In this document: positions 53,940 through 63,658 of the stretch, piece after piece
Layout: the number at the start of each line of letters is the position of its first letter
Numbering within the stretch: the stretch's first letter is position 1
NCBI GenBank assembly: GCA_018268915.1
Contig: JAFDVQ010000001.1
Coordinates: forward strand, 620,001-684,000
Direction: 5' to 3'
DNA from: Acidobacteriota bacterium
Lineage (GTDB): Bacteria; Acidobacteriota; Terriglobia; Terriglobales; Acidobacteriaceae
DNA: 64,000 bases
Notes under the pieces: generated by a model
Told to the model about the DNA's origin: nothing
Seen by the model: the letters and a program-made list of their open reading frames with translations, nothing else
Databases searched by the model: none
Position numbers and translations under genes: made by a program

Positions 53940-54294
53940 GACGATTGCCCCCTGCGTTCACGCGAGCCGAAGGGCGGCAGCTATAAATGAGCGGCCAATC
54001 GGATATCGCGAAAGTCGCACAGTTCAGGGGCAACAATTGCTGCAGAATTACAAAGATGAGGAGCCGATGCCGGAATACGGCGAACTGAGCGGGTTGGCTC
54101 GACTGATCTGGTCGCTTCCGGCAAGGTTGTTCTGTCTAGAATCAGCGGATCAGGCCGTGCTGTTCAAGCACTCTATTCTGAATTCCAGCCAGGCGAGATT
54201 ACCTAGGTGATGGTGCAGAATGGGCGAAGGTTAGATCGACAATTCTCGCAGCCCTGCTGACTCAGGAGCATGGCACAGCGACCGCATTGCCGTT
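53940..54294. other. Intergenic region, no gene supported
   Basis: About 355 bp. A 47-codon frame (54067-54210) has GAGGAG just before its ATG but no protein-like features. No repeats or terminator seen. Confidence 0.5.
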
Positions 54295-55182
54295 TCAGGA
54301 TATCTTCTCGAACGCGCTCTTGATGCGCTCGGGAACCGCTGCAGGAGCGTCCTCGAGGCTATGCCCGATCTCAAGCACAGCAGCCGGCGGCGCCGGAAGA
54401 GCCTTGAGCGCCTCGAGAGCGGCAGGCCAGTCAATCGTGCCGTCACCCGGCCAAAGATGTTCATCGCGAAGCCCGTGGTTGTCATGTACATGCACTTGAG
54501 CGATGCGCTTGCCAAAGATGCCAATCGCCTCAGCGACACCGGGCGCCATGTGCGCATGGCCAAGGTCAAGACACACGTCGATCTGGTCGAGGTGCGCCAT
54601 GTCGAGGATCGTCATCAGGTGCTCAGGCGAAGCCGCGTCACTTGTAAGGTTCTCAACCAGCACGCGCACGCCAAGCGGCTTGGCGAAGACGCCGAGATGC
54701 TCGAGAGCCGTCGTGGCGTACTCAAGCAGCCGCATCGAAAAGCTGTCGAAGTTCTCTCCGAGGTGCACGACAAGCTTCTGGAGCGGGATGCGTTCAGCAA
54801 CTTCGAGAGCACGCTTGATCTCATCCATTGCCTCTATCCGCCGCGATTTGTCAGTGTGCACCAGGTTGACCGCTGGAGCACCTGCGCGTCCCATCTCGCG
54901 GTCAGGCCAGAGTGGCGCGTGCATAGACCACGGCTTCAGCGGATTGGAAGCGAACCAGCCCGCGAGTTCGGAGACATCTTCGCGGCTCGTATAGTCAAAG
55001 TGCTGCCGCGCAGCGAAGATCTCCACGCCTTCTGCGCCGCAGCGAGCTGCCGTTTCGAGGATCCCGGGGTGCAGCCGTTGTTTCAGAAATAGATGAGTCG
55101 ATAGAACAGGCAACATGCTTGGATGGTACTCCTCGAGGGCTTTCCCAATTGTCTCATTCGATGCAGTCGTTTTCGGTTTCAT
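54295..55182 (-). CDS. Sugar phosphate isomerase/epimerase (xylose isomerase-like TIM barrel)
   Basis: 295 residues from ATG 55182. AAGCGAEGVEIF-like motif (CGAEGVEIFA), VVHLGENFDS, VRVLVENLTSD, ICLDLGHAH-like stretch (DVCLDLGHAHM) and VHVHDNHG, GDGTIDWPAAL match AP endonuclease 2/xylose isomerase family members. Metal-dependent sugar or inositol isomerase. Begins 16 nt after the GH13 gene stop on the same strand. A start at ATG 55116 is also possible. Confidence 0.87.
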   Translation of the reverse strand: MKPKTTASNETIGKALEEYHPSMLPVLSTHLFLKQRLHPGILETAARCGAEGVEIFAARQHFDYTSREDVSELAGWFASNPLKPWSMHAPLWPDREMGRAGAPAVNLVHTDKSRRIEAMDEIKRALEVAERIPLQKLVVHLGENFDSFSMRLLEYATTALEHLGVFAKPLGVRVLVENLTSDAASPEHLMTILDMAHLDQIDVCLDLGHAHMAPGVAEAIGIFGKRIAQVHVHDNHGLRDEHLWPGDGTIDWPAALEALKALPAPPAAVLEIGHSLEDAPAAVPERIKSAFEKIS

Positions 55183-55198
55183 CAAGGTTGCTTCTCGC

Positions 55199-56764
55199 CT
55201 AATTGGTCATCTTGATCAATAACGCCTCTGCAGGTTGCAGATTGAGTGTTCCTGCCACGTGCTCTCCATCCCGTTGCAGGTCCGTGCAAGCCACCACCGT
55301 TCCCGCAGCGACGCTTACTTCACGTGCCTCTTCCGCCAAATTCATCGCGAATCGGATGTGTCCGCTGGCGTCCGTGCGAAGAAAAGTAAGCAGTCCATCC
55401 GCTGCCGACATCTCTGTCAGTTGCCCCGATACAAGCACAGGTTCCTGACGGCGGAGCCGAAGCAAACGCTGATACAGCGAAAGCATGGAATCAGGGTTTG
55501 TCCGGGAAGCCTGAACGTTGACGTCGCGATTGGCATCTCCGATTGGCAGCCAGGGATTTCCGCTGGTAAATCCGCAAAGAGGAGAGCTGTTCCACGGCAT
55601 CGGTGTACGTTCCGGATCGCGCCCCATGCCGATTCCCGGCTGCCGTTTCTCCGCGGGATCCTGCACCTCTTCCGGTCGGATAAGAACGTTCTGCATTCCC
55701 AGTTCTTCTCCGTTGTATATGGTCAAGGTGCCCGGCAGCGATAACAGCAGCAGCGCCGCAGCCCGCGCCTTCTGTACGCCGATCCGCGACGCGATTCGCG
55801 ATTGATCATGGTTTCCCAGAACCCAGTTAGGCCATGCTCCTGGAGGAATAGCGGCCATATATTCCCGAATCGTGCGCGCAAGTTCATCCACCGTCCAGGC
55901 GCACTGCAGAAGATGAAAATTAAATGGCAGGTTCGCTCCCTGAAGCTTCTGTCCGTAGTAGTCCATCAGCCGGGCAATGGGCAGATAGATCTCGCCGATC
56001 AGAACCCGATCGCCAAATTCCTCCAGCACGCCTCGCATCTCCGCCACGAGCGCATGAATCTCCGGCCGGTCCGCATCGTAGATGGGCAGAAATTGTGCTC
56101 GCGATCCCTGGCCGATTGCATAGCCAGGATTGGGCGGATTATCACGGAACTCATCGTCCTTGATCATCAGCCACATCACATCTACGCGGAACCCATCGAC
56201 GCCTTTACGCAGCCAGAATCGGAGGGCATCGAACATCGCCGCCTTCACAGCCGGGTTCCGCCAGTTCAGGTCAGGCTGTTCTTTGAGAAACTCATGCAGA
56301 TAGTATTGTCGGGTCTTCTCGTCGAACTCCCATGCCGATCCGCCGAAGTGGCTCTGCCAGTTATTCGGCTGGTCACGCCAGATATACCAGTCGCGTTTCG
56401 GATTCTCGCGCGACGACCGGCTCGCGATGAACCACGGGTGTTGATCGGATGTGTGGTTCGGAACGAAATCCAGAATCAGCCTTAGTCCCCTCCGATGCAC
56501 CTCCTGAAGAAGCTGATCGAAATCTTCCATGGTTCCAAAAATCGGTTCAATCCCGCAGTAGTCCGCAACGTCGTATCCAAAGTCCGCCATCGGAGACGGA
56601 AAGATCGGCGAAATCCAGATCGCGTCGATGCCTAGCTCAACTAGATAGTCGAGCCGGCTTCGAATTCCGGCCAGATCGCCAACACCATCGCCGTTACTGT
56701 CCTGAAACGATCGCGGATAAATCTGATAGACAACCGCGTGCTTCCACCAACTCAAATCCTGCAT
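55199..56764 (-). CDS. GH13 alpha-glucosidase / oligo-1,6-glucosidase
   Basis: 521 residues from ATG 56764. AVVYQIYPRSFQDSNGDGVG, LDFVPNHTSDQHPWF (region I), GFRVDVMWL (nucleophile), LIGEIYLP (acid/base), VLGNHDQSRI (region IV). Complete catalytic set. ATG 56800 would give 12 extra residues with starts just 8 nt from the divergent gene; GGGGGAG lies before 56764. Cytosolic alpha-glucosidase of the same sort as the gene cut off at base 1. Confidence 0.93.
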   Translation of the reverse strand: MQDLSWWKHAVVYQIYPRSFQDSNGDGVGDLAGIRSRLDYLVELGIDAIWISPIFPSPMADFGYDVADYCGIEPIFGTMEDFDQLLQEVHRRGLRLILDFVPNHTSDQHPWFIASRSSRENPKRDWYIWRDQPNNWQSHFGGSAWEFDEKTRQYYLHEFLKEQPDLNWRNPAVKAAMFDALRFWLRKGVDGFRVDVMWLMIKDDEFRDNPPNPGYAIGQGSRAQFLPIYDADRPEIHALVAEMRGVLEEFGDRVLIGEIYLPIARLMDYYGQKLQGANLPFNFHLLQCAWTVDELARTIREYMAAIPPGAWPNWVLGNHDQSRIASRIGVQKARAAALLLLSLPGTLTIYNGEELGMQNVLIRPEEVQDPAEKRQPGIGMGRDPERTPMPWNSSPLCGFTSGNPWLPIGDANRDVNVQASRTNPDSMLSLYQRLLRLRRQEPVLVSGQLTEMSAADGLLTFLRTDASGHIRFAMNLAEEAREVSVAAGTVVACTDLQRDGEHVAGTLNLQPAEALLIKMTN

Positions 56765-56808
56765 CCCAGTAATTACTCCCCCGCCCTTGCTCGCGGACAT
56801 CGAGAATC

Positions 56809-58473
56809 ATGATTAACGATCTGTGGTATAAAAACGCAATCTTCTACTGCCTCTCTGTCTCCACATATATGGATGCGAACGGCGACGGAGTAGGTGACTT
56901 CCAGGGCCTCCTTCGAAGGCTCGACTACTTGCACGGCATGGGCGTCACGGCTATCTGGTTAATGCCATTTCAGTGCTCGCCCGGCCGCGACAATGGCTAC
57001 GACGTCAGCGACTACTATGCAGTCGATCCGCGCTACGGCACTCTGGGCGACTTCGTCGAGTTCACTCACGGATGCAAGCAACGCGGAATGCGCATCATCA
57101 TTGATCTGGTCGTCAATCACACCTCCGATCAACACCCGTGGTTCAAGCAGGCCTGCTCCGATCCTCAATCCAAATACCGTGACTGGTATGTCTGGTCTCC
57201 GAAAAAACCGAAGGACGCCAACACCGGCATGGTGTTTCCCGGAGTGCAGCGGTCCACGTGGTCGTATGAGAAGAATGCTCGCCTGTGGTACTTCCATCGC
57301 TTCTACGATTTTCAACCCGACCTGAATGCCTCACATCCCGATGTCCAGGCCGAAATCCTTAAGATCATGGGTTTCTGGCTGCAACTGGGCGTTGACGGCT
57401 TCCGAATGGACGCAGTGCCATTCGTCATCTCGAAGAAGGGCCCTGACCTGAAGCGGCCAATCGAGCACTACGACATGCTGCGCTCGTTCACTGAGTTCCT
57501 CTCGTGGCGAAAGAGCGGCGCGATGATTCTCGGCGAAGCAAACGTCACGCCGAAACACGACATGCAATACTTCGGCGACGCGGGTGAGCGGTTGCAGATG
57601 GTCTTCAACTTCGATGTGAATCAGCATCTTTTCTACGCGCTTGCATCCGGCGACTGCGCTCCCCTGAAGAAAGCTATGGAGGACACCCGCGCCCGTCCGG
57701 CATCCGCTCAGTGGGGTCACTTCCTTCGCAACCACGACGAGCTAGACCTCGGCCGGTTGACGCCCTCGCAGCGCCAGCAAGTGTTCGATGCGTTCGGCCC
57801 CGACAAGGACATGCAACTCTACAACCGCGGAATCCGGCGAAGGCTGGCGCCGATGCTACAGGGCGATCGTCGCCGCCTCGAGCTCGCCTACAGCCTCATG
57901 CTCACTCTTCCGGGCACTCCGGTAATTCGTTACGGCGACGAGATCGGCATGGGCGACGACTTGCGCCTGCCGGAGCGCGAGTGCGCGCGGACTCCGATGC
58001 AATGGTCGACAGAGCCCCAGGGCGGATTCACCAAGAGCTCCAGGCCTGCTGTGCCCGTCATCAGCGACGGCGCATACGGTTTTGAACATGTTAACGTAGC
58101 GGCGCAGCGTCGCGATCCAGATTCATTGCTCAACTGGATGGAGCGAATGATCCGCATGCGGAAGGAAGTCCCCGAAATCGGCTGGGGAGATTTCAAGTTC
58201 CTCAACGTGAAAACGAATCAAGTCCTCGCCATGCTCTACCACTGGCGCAACAATTCGGTGGTTGTGCTGCACAATTTATGCGCCGAACCAACCGAGGTTC
58301 AATTGCGTCTCGATCGCAAGGCCAAGGATGACAAGGGCCTCATCAATCTGTTGTCTGAGGAGCATAGCCTGCCAACGAAGACTGGGACGCACTGCATTCT
58401 CCTCGAGCCCTATGGCTACCGCTGGTATCGCGTTGGCGGATTGGACTATTTGTTGAAGCGTTCCGAGTCGTAG
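56809..58473 (+). CDS. GH13 trehalose synthase-like enzyme
   Basis: 554 residues. KNAIFYCLSVSTYMDANGDG, LVVNHTSDQHPWF, GVDGFRMDAVPFV (nucleophile), MILGEANVT (acid/base) and LRNHDELDLGRL (region IV) match TreS-type GH13 enzymes that interconvert maltose and trehalose. No fused maltokinase. Divergent from the alpha-glucosidase gene over 44 bp. Exact activity could be a trehalose synthase or a related glucosyltransferase. Confidence 0.9.
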   Translation: MINDLWYKNAIFYCLSVSTYMDANGDGVGDFQGLLRRLDYLHGMGVTAIWLMPFQCSPGRDNGYDVSDYYAVDPRYGTLGDFVEFTHGCKQRGMRIIIDLVVNHTSDQHPWFKQACSDPQSKYRDWYVWSPKKPKDANTGMVFPGVQRSTWSYEKNARLWYFHRFYDFQPDLNASHPDVQAEILKIMGFWLQLGVDGFRMDAVPFVISKKGPDLKRPIEHYDMLRSFTEFLSWRKSGAMILGEANVTPKHDMQYFGDAGERLQMVFNFDVNQHLFYALASGDCAPLKKAMEDTRARPASAQWGHFLRNHDELDLGRLTPSQRQQVFDAFGPDKDMQLYNRGIRRRLAPMLQGDRRRLELAYSLMLTLPGTPVIRYGDEIGMGDDLRLPERECARTPMQWSTEPQGGFTKSSRPAVPVISDGAYGFEHVNVAAQRRDPDSLLNWMERMIRMRKEVPEIGWGDFKFLNVKTNQVLAMLYHWRNNSVVVLHNLCAEPTEVQLRLDRKAKDDKGLINLLSEEHSLPTKTGTHCILLEPYGYRWYRVGGLDYLLKRSES

Positions 58474-58484
58474 TCATCAGATCG

Positions 58485-60242
58485 CTAGTATCCGGCCGCC
58501 TTGCCATAACTACTGCGATGGTCCTGGCCGCCCAACAGGTCGCCCGATTTCGGATCGATCGCAATGCATTCGCCATTCGACCACTGGCCGTCCTTCTGGT
58601 CAATCGTGTATCCCATCTTGCTCAGTTGTGCCTTGGTCTGTGGACTGAAGCCAGGCTCAAGATAAAGCACGTCCGGCAAGTACTGATGATGAAAGCGCGG
58701 GGCGTCAACTGCTTCCCGAACGTTGAGCCCGCCTTCGGCTGAGGAGAGAAAGACGTTCGCAACGGTTGTGATAATGCGTGGACCACCCGGCGAGCCGAGG
58801 ACGAATCGCAGCTTCCCATCTTCCAGAATGATTGTAGGAGTCATGGCACTGAGCGGGCGCTTCCCCGGCGCAATCGCATTCGCCGGACCTTGAATAAGCC
58901 CGTACATATTCGGCTCACCAAGCTTGGCCGTGAAGTCGTCCATCTCATCGTTGAGCAAGAATCCGAGCGAGCCGGACGTCACGTGAGATCCAAAGCTGTC
59001 GTTCAACGTAGTCGTCACCGCAACGGCGTTGCCTTCCGCATCGACCACGGAATAATGTGTCGTGTCAGGCGACTCTTTTCGCCGGCTACCCGCGGTCGAA
59101 GGCGCGGGAGGTAGAAAGCCTTCGGGACGCTTAAGGGAGTCGCTCGGCGACGCATGGTCCGGCAGAATGCTCTTACGCCACGCTTCTGCATATCTCTTCG
59201 AGATGAGTTCGGAAACAGGGATCGAGTTGAAATCGGGATCACCAAGATACTCGGAGCGATCCATGTAGGCGCGTCGATACGCCTCTGTGACGAAGTGAAT
59301 CCATTGCGCAGAACGATCACCGAGATGCCTCAGATCGTAGCTCTCAAGAATGTTGAGTGCGCTCAGTAGAACGATCCCTCCCGATGACGGAGGCGGGGCG
59401 CTGATGATCTTGTAATTGTGAAAGGTTCCGGTTATCGGCTCTCGTTCGACTACCTTGTACTGTGCCAGGTCCTCAAGCGTGAGCAGCCCGCCGCCCTTCT
59501 TCAGGTCGTCGACCAGTTGTCGCGCTATCTTGCCGTGATAGAAGTCATCGGGATCCTCGGCAATCTGCTCCAACGTGTGAGCGAGCTCACGCTGCTTGAA
59601 GATCTCACCGGCTCGGTAGAGTCTGCCGTCGCGCTGAAAGAGACGCCGTGATTCGGGAAAGCGACTGAGGTCTGCATCTCTCAGTTCATGCGCTTCTTCG
59701 GCGCTGAGCGCAAATCCATTTCTTGCCAGCTTTATCGCGGGAGCTATCACTCGTTTCAGCCCAAGCTTGCCATACTTCGTTTCGGCATAAACCAGTCCCG
59801 CAACCGATCCCGGAGTGGCGATGGAACGGTAGCCCAGAACACTGGCATCTGGTATCACCATTCCTTTCGCGTCCTGATACATCTTCTCCGTCGCTGCCAG
59901 GGGCGCTCTCTCGCGAAAATCGATGAAGGTCGATTTGCCGTCATGCATGCGAAGCAGCAGGAATCCGCCACCACCGAGATTCCCCGCAATCGGATGAACG
60001 ACGGCAAGAGCAAAGCCGGTGGCAACAGCCGCGTCCACAGCATTCCCGCCAGCTCGCAGGATTTCGAGCCCCGCATCCGCGGCAAGGTGGTGCACGCTGA
60101 CAACCATGCCATGATGAGCACGCACCGACTGCTCACCTCGCCACGCAAGAGCGTCATTCCGCTCCTGCGCCAATACGCAAGAGTAAGTGAGCAAGAACGC
60201 AAGGGTCAGAGTGACAGCGGGGAATCGCCGAATGGCCAGCAT
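58485..60242 (-). CDS. ggt: Gamma-glutamyltransferase
   Basis: 585 residues from ATG 60242 with a signal peptide (cut near VLAQ). Large subunit: ILRAGGNAVDAAVATGFAL, GNLGGGGFLLLR. Autocleavage site at DTTHYSVVD (nucleophile Thr), then GFLLNDEMDDF, RPLSAMTPTIIL and GSPGGPRIITTV. Periplasmic; cleaves glutathione and gamma-glutamyl peptides. The frame runs to GTG 60320, but the signal peptide favours 60242. Convergent with TreS-like gene, 11 nt apart. Confidence 0.93.
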   Translation of the reverse strand: MLAIRRFPAVTLTLAFLLTYSCVLAQERNDALAWRGEQSVRAHHGMVVSVHHLAADAGLEILRAGGNAVDAAVATGFALAVVHPIAGNLGGGGFLLLRMHDGKSTFIDFRERAPLAATEKMYQDAKGMVIPDASVLGYRSIATPGSVAGLVYAETKYGKLGLKRVIAPAIKLARNGFALSAEEAHELRDADLSRFPESRRLFQRDGRLYRAGEIFKQRELAHTLEQIAEDPDDFYHGKIARQLVDDLKKGGGLLTLEDLAQYKVVEREPITGTFHNYKIISAPPPSSGGIVLLSALNILESYDLRHLGDRSAQWIHFVTEAYRRAYMDRSEYLGDPDFNSIPVSELISKRYAEAWRKSILPDHASPSDSLKRPEGFLPPAPSTAGSRRKESPDTTHYSVVDAEGNAVAVTTTLNDSFGSHVTSGSLGFLLNDEMDDFTAKLGEPNMYGLIQGPANAIAPGKRPLSAMTPTIILEDGKLRFVLGSPGGPRIITTVANVFLSSAEGGLNVREAVDAPRFHHQYLPDVLYLEPGFSPQTKAQLSKMGYTIDQKDGQWSNGECIAIDPKSGDLLGGQDHRSSYGKAAGY

Positions 60243-60328
60243 AACCTTCGGAACAGAATACCTGCTCACCGCCAATGGTTGGACGGCGTAGTTTTCCTCG
60301 AACGACTCAAACTCATGCACAAAGAAAG

Positions 60329-60354
60329 GGGCAGACGATGTTTGTCGTCTGCCC
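60329..60354 (-). terminator. Terminator after the 598-residue protein gene
   Basis: GGGCAGACGA (60329-60338) pairs with TCGTCTGCCC (60345-60354). Read on the minus strand it is followed by CTTTCTTTG, so it ends the 60376-62172 transcript. Confidence 0.8.
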
Positions 60355-60375
60355 AGCCTGTGTTGCGTTTACTGT

Positions 60376-62172
60376 TTAGAGGTGTTCTACGATGTGGCGG
60401 ATTGCGTCATCGTGTTTGATCGGGAGCAGCGCACGCGACGGTTCGACGCCGATCACGTTCCGCTTGGGCAGCAGGCCGAGCTCAAGAAGCACTGCCAGGC
60501 TTATTTCATCGCGCGAGCTGAATGGACGATACTCGGGGTGCTGATACTTTTCCCAGTTCTGCGACAGGTTAGAGACGATGGTCTCAGGTGTCGAGTCGGT
60601 GCTCACCGTCGCAACCATGTTGAGCAGGGAGATTTCGCGGTCCGTCAGTCGCACCGCGGGAGTGCCCTTCTTCAGTTCGTGCGCCACTGCGGAAACCTGC
60701 TTCTCGAATAGACCCTTGATTTCAATCCAACGTGCGAGTCCAAGCCAGGTCGGCGGATCATCGGGCTGTGGGATGATCAGCTTGTGCATTTCGCTCACCA
60801 GCATAGGAATGCCCGACGTGAGAGTGTAGATGTCGTCGATCTGCTTGTCAGAGAGGGCGATTCTATACATATCGCTGAACCATGCCTTGATGTGCTCGCG
60901 GCTGAATCGCCGAATCGAGGCGATGCCCTGGAAGTTGCGCTCCGAAGGCTGTAGCAATCCCCAGCGGAGAAGATCTGCTCCGCCCGTGAGCAGCGGCAAG
61001 CCGTCATCCATTGCGATGGCGTGCATTACGTCGCTGGGAGAAACCCATTCGAAATCGGTTATGGAGGCATGTCCCGTCAATGCGCGGATGCCGCACTTCG
61101 GATGCGACAGAGGATTGTGCTCCTTCGGATCAAGCCACTGCGAAACGGCAAGTAAGGCGCGAACGGTGCGACCGTCTTTGAGCTCGACTTTGGCACGCTC
61201 AATATGGCTTGTGAACTGGTCGATCTGATCCCATGAGAAGAACGAAACCTTCCCATTGCGCGTTGGGTTCATGGACTCAGCGGAAAGAGGCTCTTCCTCA
61301 GAGTCTGCAGATACGTGCATGGGAGGGAAGTCTTCGGATTTGGGAACATCTGCTGCAGGCGCGGCAAATGTCTCTTCCTGTACCGGAGAGGACTCTTGGA
61401 CTGACTCAGAAACAATGGGCGTTTGAAGCTGGACGGATTCCTGCTCGATGGGAGCGGCGACCGACTCGGGAATGGGCGCGATCGCAGATTCTTTGTGCGC
61501 TCCATTGCCATTGCTCAGATGTAATTCGCCTGTTTCCAGCTTCGGAAGTGCCGGTGACGTCTTGGGTGCCGGCTTCGCAACTGCGCGAGGTGCTTCCGGT
61601 CCATTGCGCCAGCCTTCTATCTCTAGCTGGCGGACAAAGTCGTCGAGACGCGGAAATCCGGACTTCAATTGATGCAGCTCGGCATCATTGGTGTCGTCCT
61701 CGAGGCTGCAAGCCCATTCAAGCCAGTTTTCGGCTTCGGGACCAGGAAGCTCGGGGGGTGCCGAACGCTCGGAGATCTCCATCAATTCGTTTACTGCCGT
61801 GTCGCGAAGTGCGAGCCGTTCCTGCCGCGTGCGCTCACGCCGATGCGAGATGGTGCCTGTTGCGAGGACTTGCGCGAGTTCAAGATAACGCCGGCGCTTT
61901 GCAGCGGCATCGTCGAGACGAGAAACGAGCGCTGTCAATTCCGACTTTGTCTTCCAGTTGGCCGTGTTGTCTTCGGAAAGGACTGCGTCTCGGAGATTCT
62001 GACAGAGGTCCAGCAGCTTTCCGACTTCGCCGATAATTTCACCGCGATTCAGGTTCTGCGCGGCCTCAAGCTGATCGATTTTTTCGTGGCATAGCTTTGC
62101 CTGCTCAGCGAGGCTCTTGAGTGTCACTGCGACAACACTTGGCCCGTATTTTGTCTCTTCTGAGGTCTTCAC
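60376..62172 (-). CDS. Unrecognised 598-residue protein with coiled-coil and acidic linker
   Basis: Starts at GTG 62172 (GGGAG upstream); a TTG at 62193 is less likely. Residues 1-150: helical, coiled-coil-rich (KSLAEQAKLCHEKIDQLE, ELTALVSRLDDAAAKRRRYL). Residues 180-320: low-complexity Pro/Glu/Ala/Ser linker. Residues 325-598: globular, with FSWDQIDQFTSHIERAKVEL, ITDFEWVSPSDVMHAIAMDD, YTLTSGIPMLVSEMHKLI, like the helical lid part of AAA/STAND ATPases. I see no Walker A motif. No signal or membrane segment. Function unknown. Confidence 0.7.
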   Translation of the reverse strand: MKTSEETKYGPSVVAVTLKSLAEQAKLCHEKIDQLEAAQNLNRGEIIGEVGKLLDLCQNLRDAVLSEDNTANWKTKSELTALVSRLDDAAAKRRRYLELAQVLATGTISHRRERTRQERLALRDTAVNELMEISERSAPPELPGPEAENWLEWACSLEDDTNDAELHQLKSGFPRLDDFVRQLEIEGWRNGPEAPRAVAKPAPKTSPALPKLETGELHLSNGNGAHKESAIAPIPESVAAPIEQESVQLQTPIVSESVQESSPVQEETFAAPAADVPKSEDFPPMHVSADSEEEPLSAESMNPTRNGKVSFFSWDQIDQFTSHIERAKVELKDGRTVRALLAVSQWLDPKEHNPLSHPKCGIRALTGHASITDFEWVSPSDVMHAIAMDDGLPLLTGGADLLRWGLLQPSERNFQGIASIRRFSREHIKAWFSDMYRIALSDKQIDDIYTLTSGIPMLVSEMHKLIIPQPDDPPTWLGLARWIEIKGLFEKQVSAVAHELKKGTPAVRLTDREISLLNMVATVSTDSTPETIVSNLSQNWEKYQHPEYRPFSSRDEISLAVLLELGLLPKRNVIGVEPSRALLPIKHDDAIRHIVEHL

Positions 62173-62404
62173 GTTGTTGAGCTCCCGTCTCAATCGAAAC
62201 CAAGGGATGATGCACTATCGCCACATCCTACCGTGATTCATGCCCTTGGTTTAAGGTGCTGTAAGACTTTGGTAATACAGAAGTCACATTACTTTTGTAG
62301 AGAAATCTGACCTCTTGAATGCTGGAAGGCAAGCGTCATCTAAGCAAGGCGGAGGTTGCCCCACTGCCCTGAGCAGTGGCTTACGTGACGTGCATTTTGT
62401 GAGG

Positions 62405-63016
62405 CTAGCGTTCAGTGATCAGCATCAGGGGGTCGGGCTGGACTCGGCAGTCACTCGACCCAGAGATTTTCCACACCGAACCGTCCGAGTACGAAACGCC
62501 GATCAACTGAATGGAATCAACCTTCGTGAATCCCGCGAGCCGAAGGTCCGCAGAAGCAGCCCCATCATTCTGTTCTACGAAATCGACCTTCAGTGTTCTG
62601 GTGGCGTTCCATCTCTGTGCTGTATTCGCTGGTGTGGGCAGTGCTCTGCTGGTGCCATTCAAGCCGCGAACGCGGATGGTTGCGCTGACAATGCGAGCGG
62701 CTCTGTGATCTTTGAGATTGAGAAAAATGCGCTGCCCGAATTGGTGAGGAACATGCGATTTGCTTCCATCGCGAACTCTGACCGTGCGATCCCAGAGACC
62801 TTGGGTCGCATGCATATCGACAGGGCAGCTTCCGAACCACTTCGGATTAAGGACAGTTAACCCCGCTGCAATTGAGTGCGACTGGGAAACTGCCTGCGCA
62901 GGACTCGGTGACTCTCCAATTCCCAATGTGGCTACACCAGAGGAGGGGGCGCCACTCTGCGCCACTAGCGTTATTGCGCTAAGAAGGAGGAAGAAGTTGG
63001 CAGCTGTGCGAATCAT
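62405..63016 (-). CDS. Secreted protein, unknown
   Basis: 203 residues from ATG 63016 with GGGGTG upstream; signal peptide to about residue 20. Mature part has CPVDMHATQGLWD, FGQRIFLNLKD and IVSATIRVRGLNG, and a single later Cys (SSDCRV), so one disulphide is possible. Beta-rich. Resembles secreted acidobacterial proteins of unknown role. Confidence 0.65.
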   Translation of the reverse strand: MIRTAANFFLLLSAITLVAQSGAPSSGVATLGIGESPSPAQAVSQSHSIAAGLTVLNPKWFGSCPVDMHATQGLWDRTVRVRDGSKSHVPHQFGQRIFLNLKDHRAARIVSATIRVRGLNGTSRALPTPANTAQRWNATRTLKVDFVEQNDGAASADLRLAGFTKVDSIQLIGVSYSDGSVWKISGSSDCRVQPDPLMLITER

Positions 63017-63302
63017 AGGACACCCCAAACAGACGGAATCCGCGTACACAGACAAAATACGCTTGTTTCAAACGGCACCACAAGACCGGCTAACGATATC
63101 CGGGATGGCCCACTGTGTTACCGTTGCATAACGGCGTCCCTCAGCGATGCGGGGCAGCGATTTACCAAGCGGATTCATCCGTGGCGCATTGCGCAGATGA
63201 TTGCAGGAGCGAGGCTTAGGGCTGGGCTCCGGCACTCGAAGTGGATGGAGCTCATGCAGGCCCTGGAGAATGTCACAGCAGCCGGAATTTTCGTCATCGA
63301 GC

Positions 63303-63635
63303 ATGCCAACTAACCCGGCTCCAAGCTCAGGCGGTCCGAATGACACCGCGCCACTGATTCCTGAGGTCATCAGCGTTCATTCGCAGCAGCGCATTCCGCA
63401 CTGGCTGATGCGGACCGAACTCTACCTGCGTGTTCTGCTGAGGATGTACATAGGTCTGGCTATCTGCTATGCGCCTTGGTCGCAGCTCTTCTGGGACCAG
63501 AACCCTCTCTTCGTTCAGTTTCCCACCCTGGCTATCTACGCGGCAAACGGTGCAGTGCGCGGAATCATCTCAGGACTCGGGCTGCTGAATATCTGGATCG
63601 CCCTGCAGGATGCCATTCGGCATCGAAATGAGTGA
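63303..63635 (+). CDS. Small membrane protein
   Basis: 110 residues from ATG 63303 (frame open to 63201). Pro/Ser-rich N-terminus, then two hydrophobic helices at about residues 43-62 and 72-98 (FPTLAIYAANGAVRGIISGL). It ends 23 nt before the LOG-family gene on the same strand, suggesting an operon. No known domain. Confidence 0.65.
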   Translation: MPTNPAPSSGGPNDTAPLIPEVISVHSQQRIPHWLMRTELYLRVLLRMYIGLAICYAPWSQLFWDQNPLFVQFPTLAIYAANGAVRGIISGLGLLNIWIALQDAIRHRNE

Positions 63636-63658
63636 TTCGAGTCGAATCGAGTAAGGCT

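Noticed and set aside
54067..54210. 47-codon frame with GAGGAG before its ATG
   Set aside because: The spacing is short and the translation has no distinctive features; not enough support for a gene.
62315..62860. 181-residue plus-strand frame
   Set aside because: Antisense to the secreted protein gene that has a signal peptide and ribosome-binding site.
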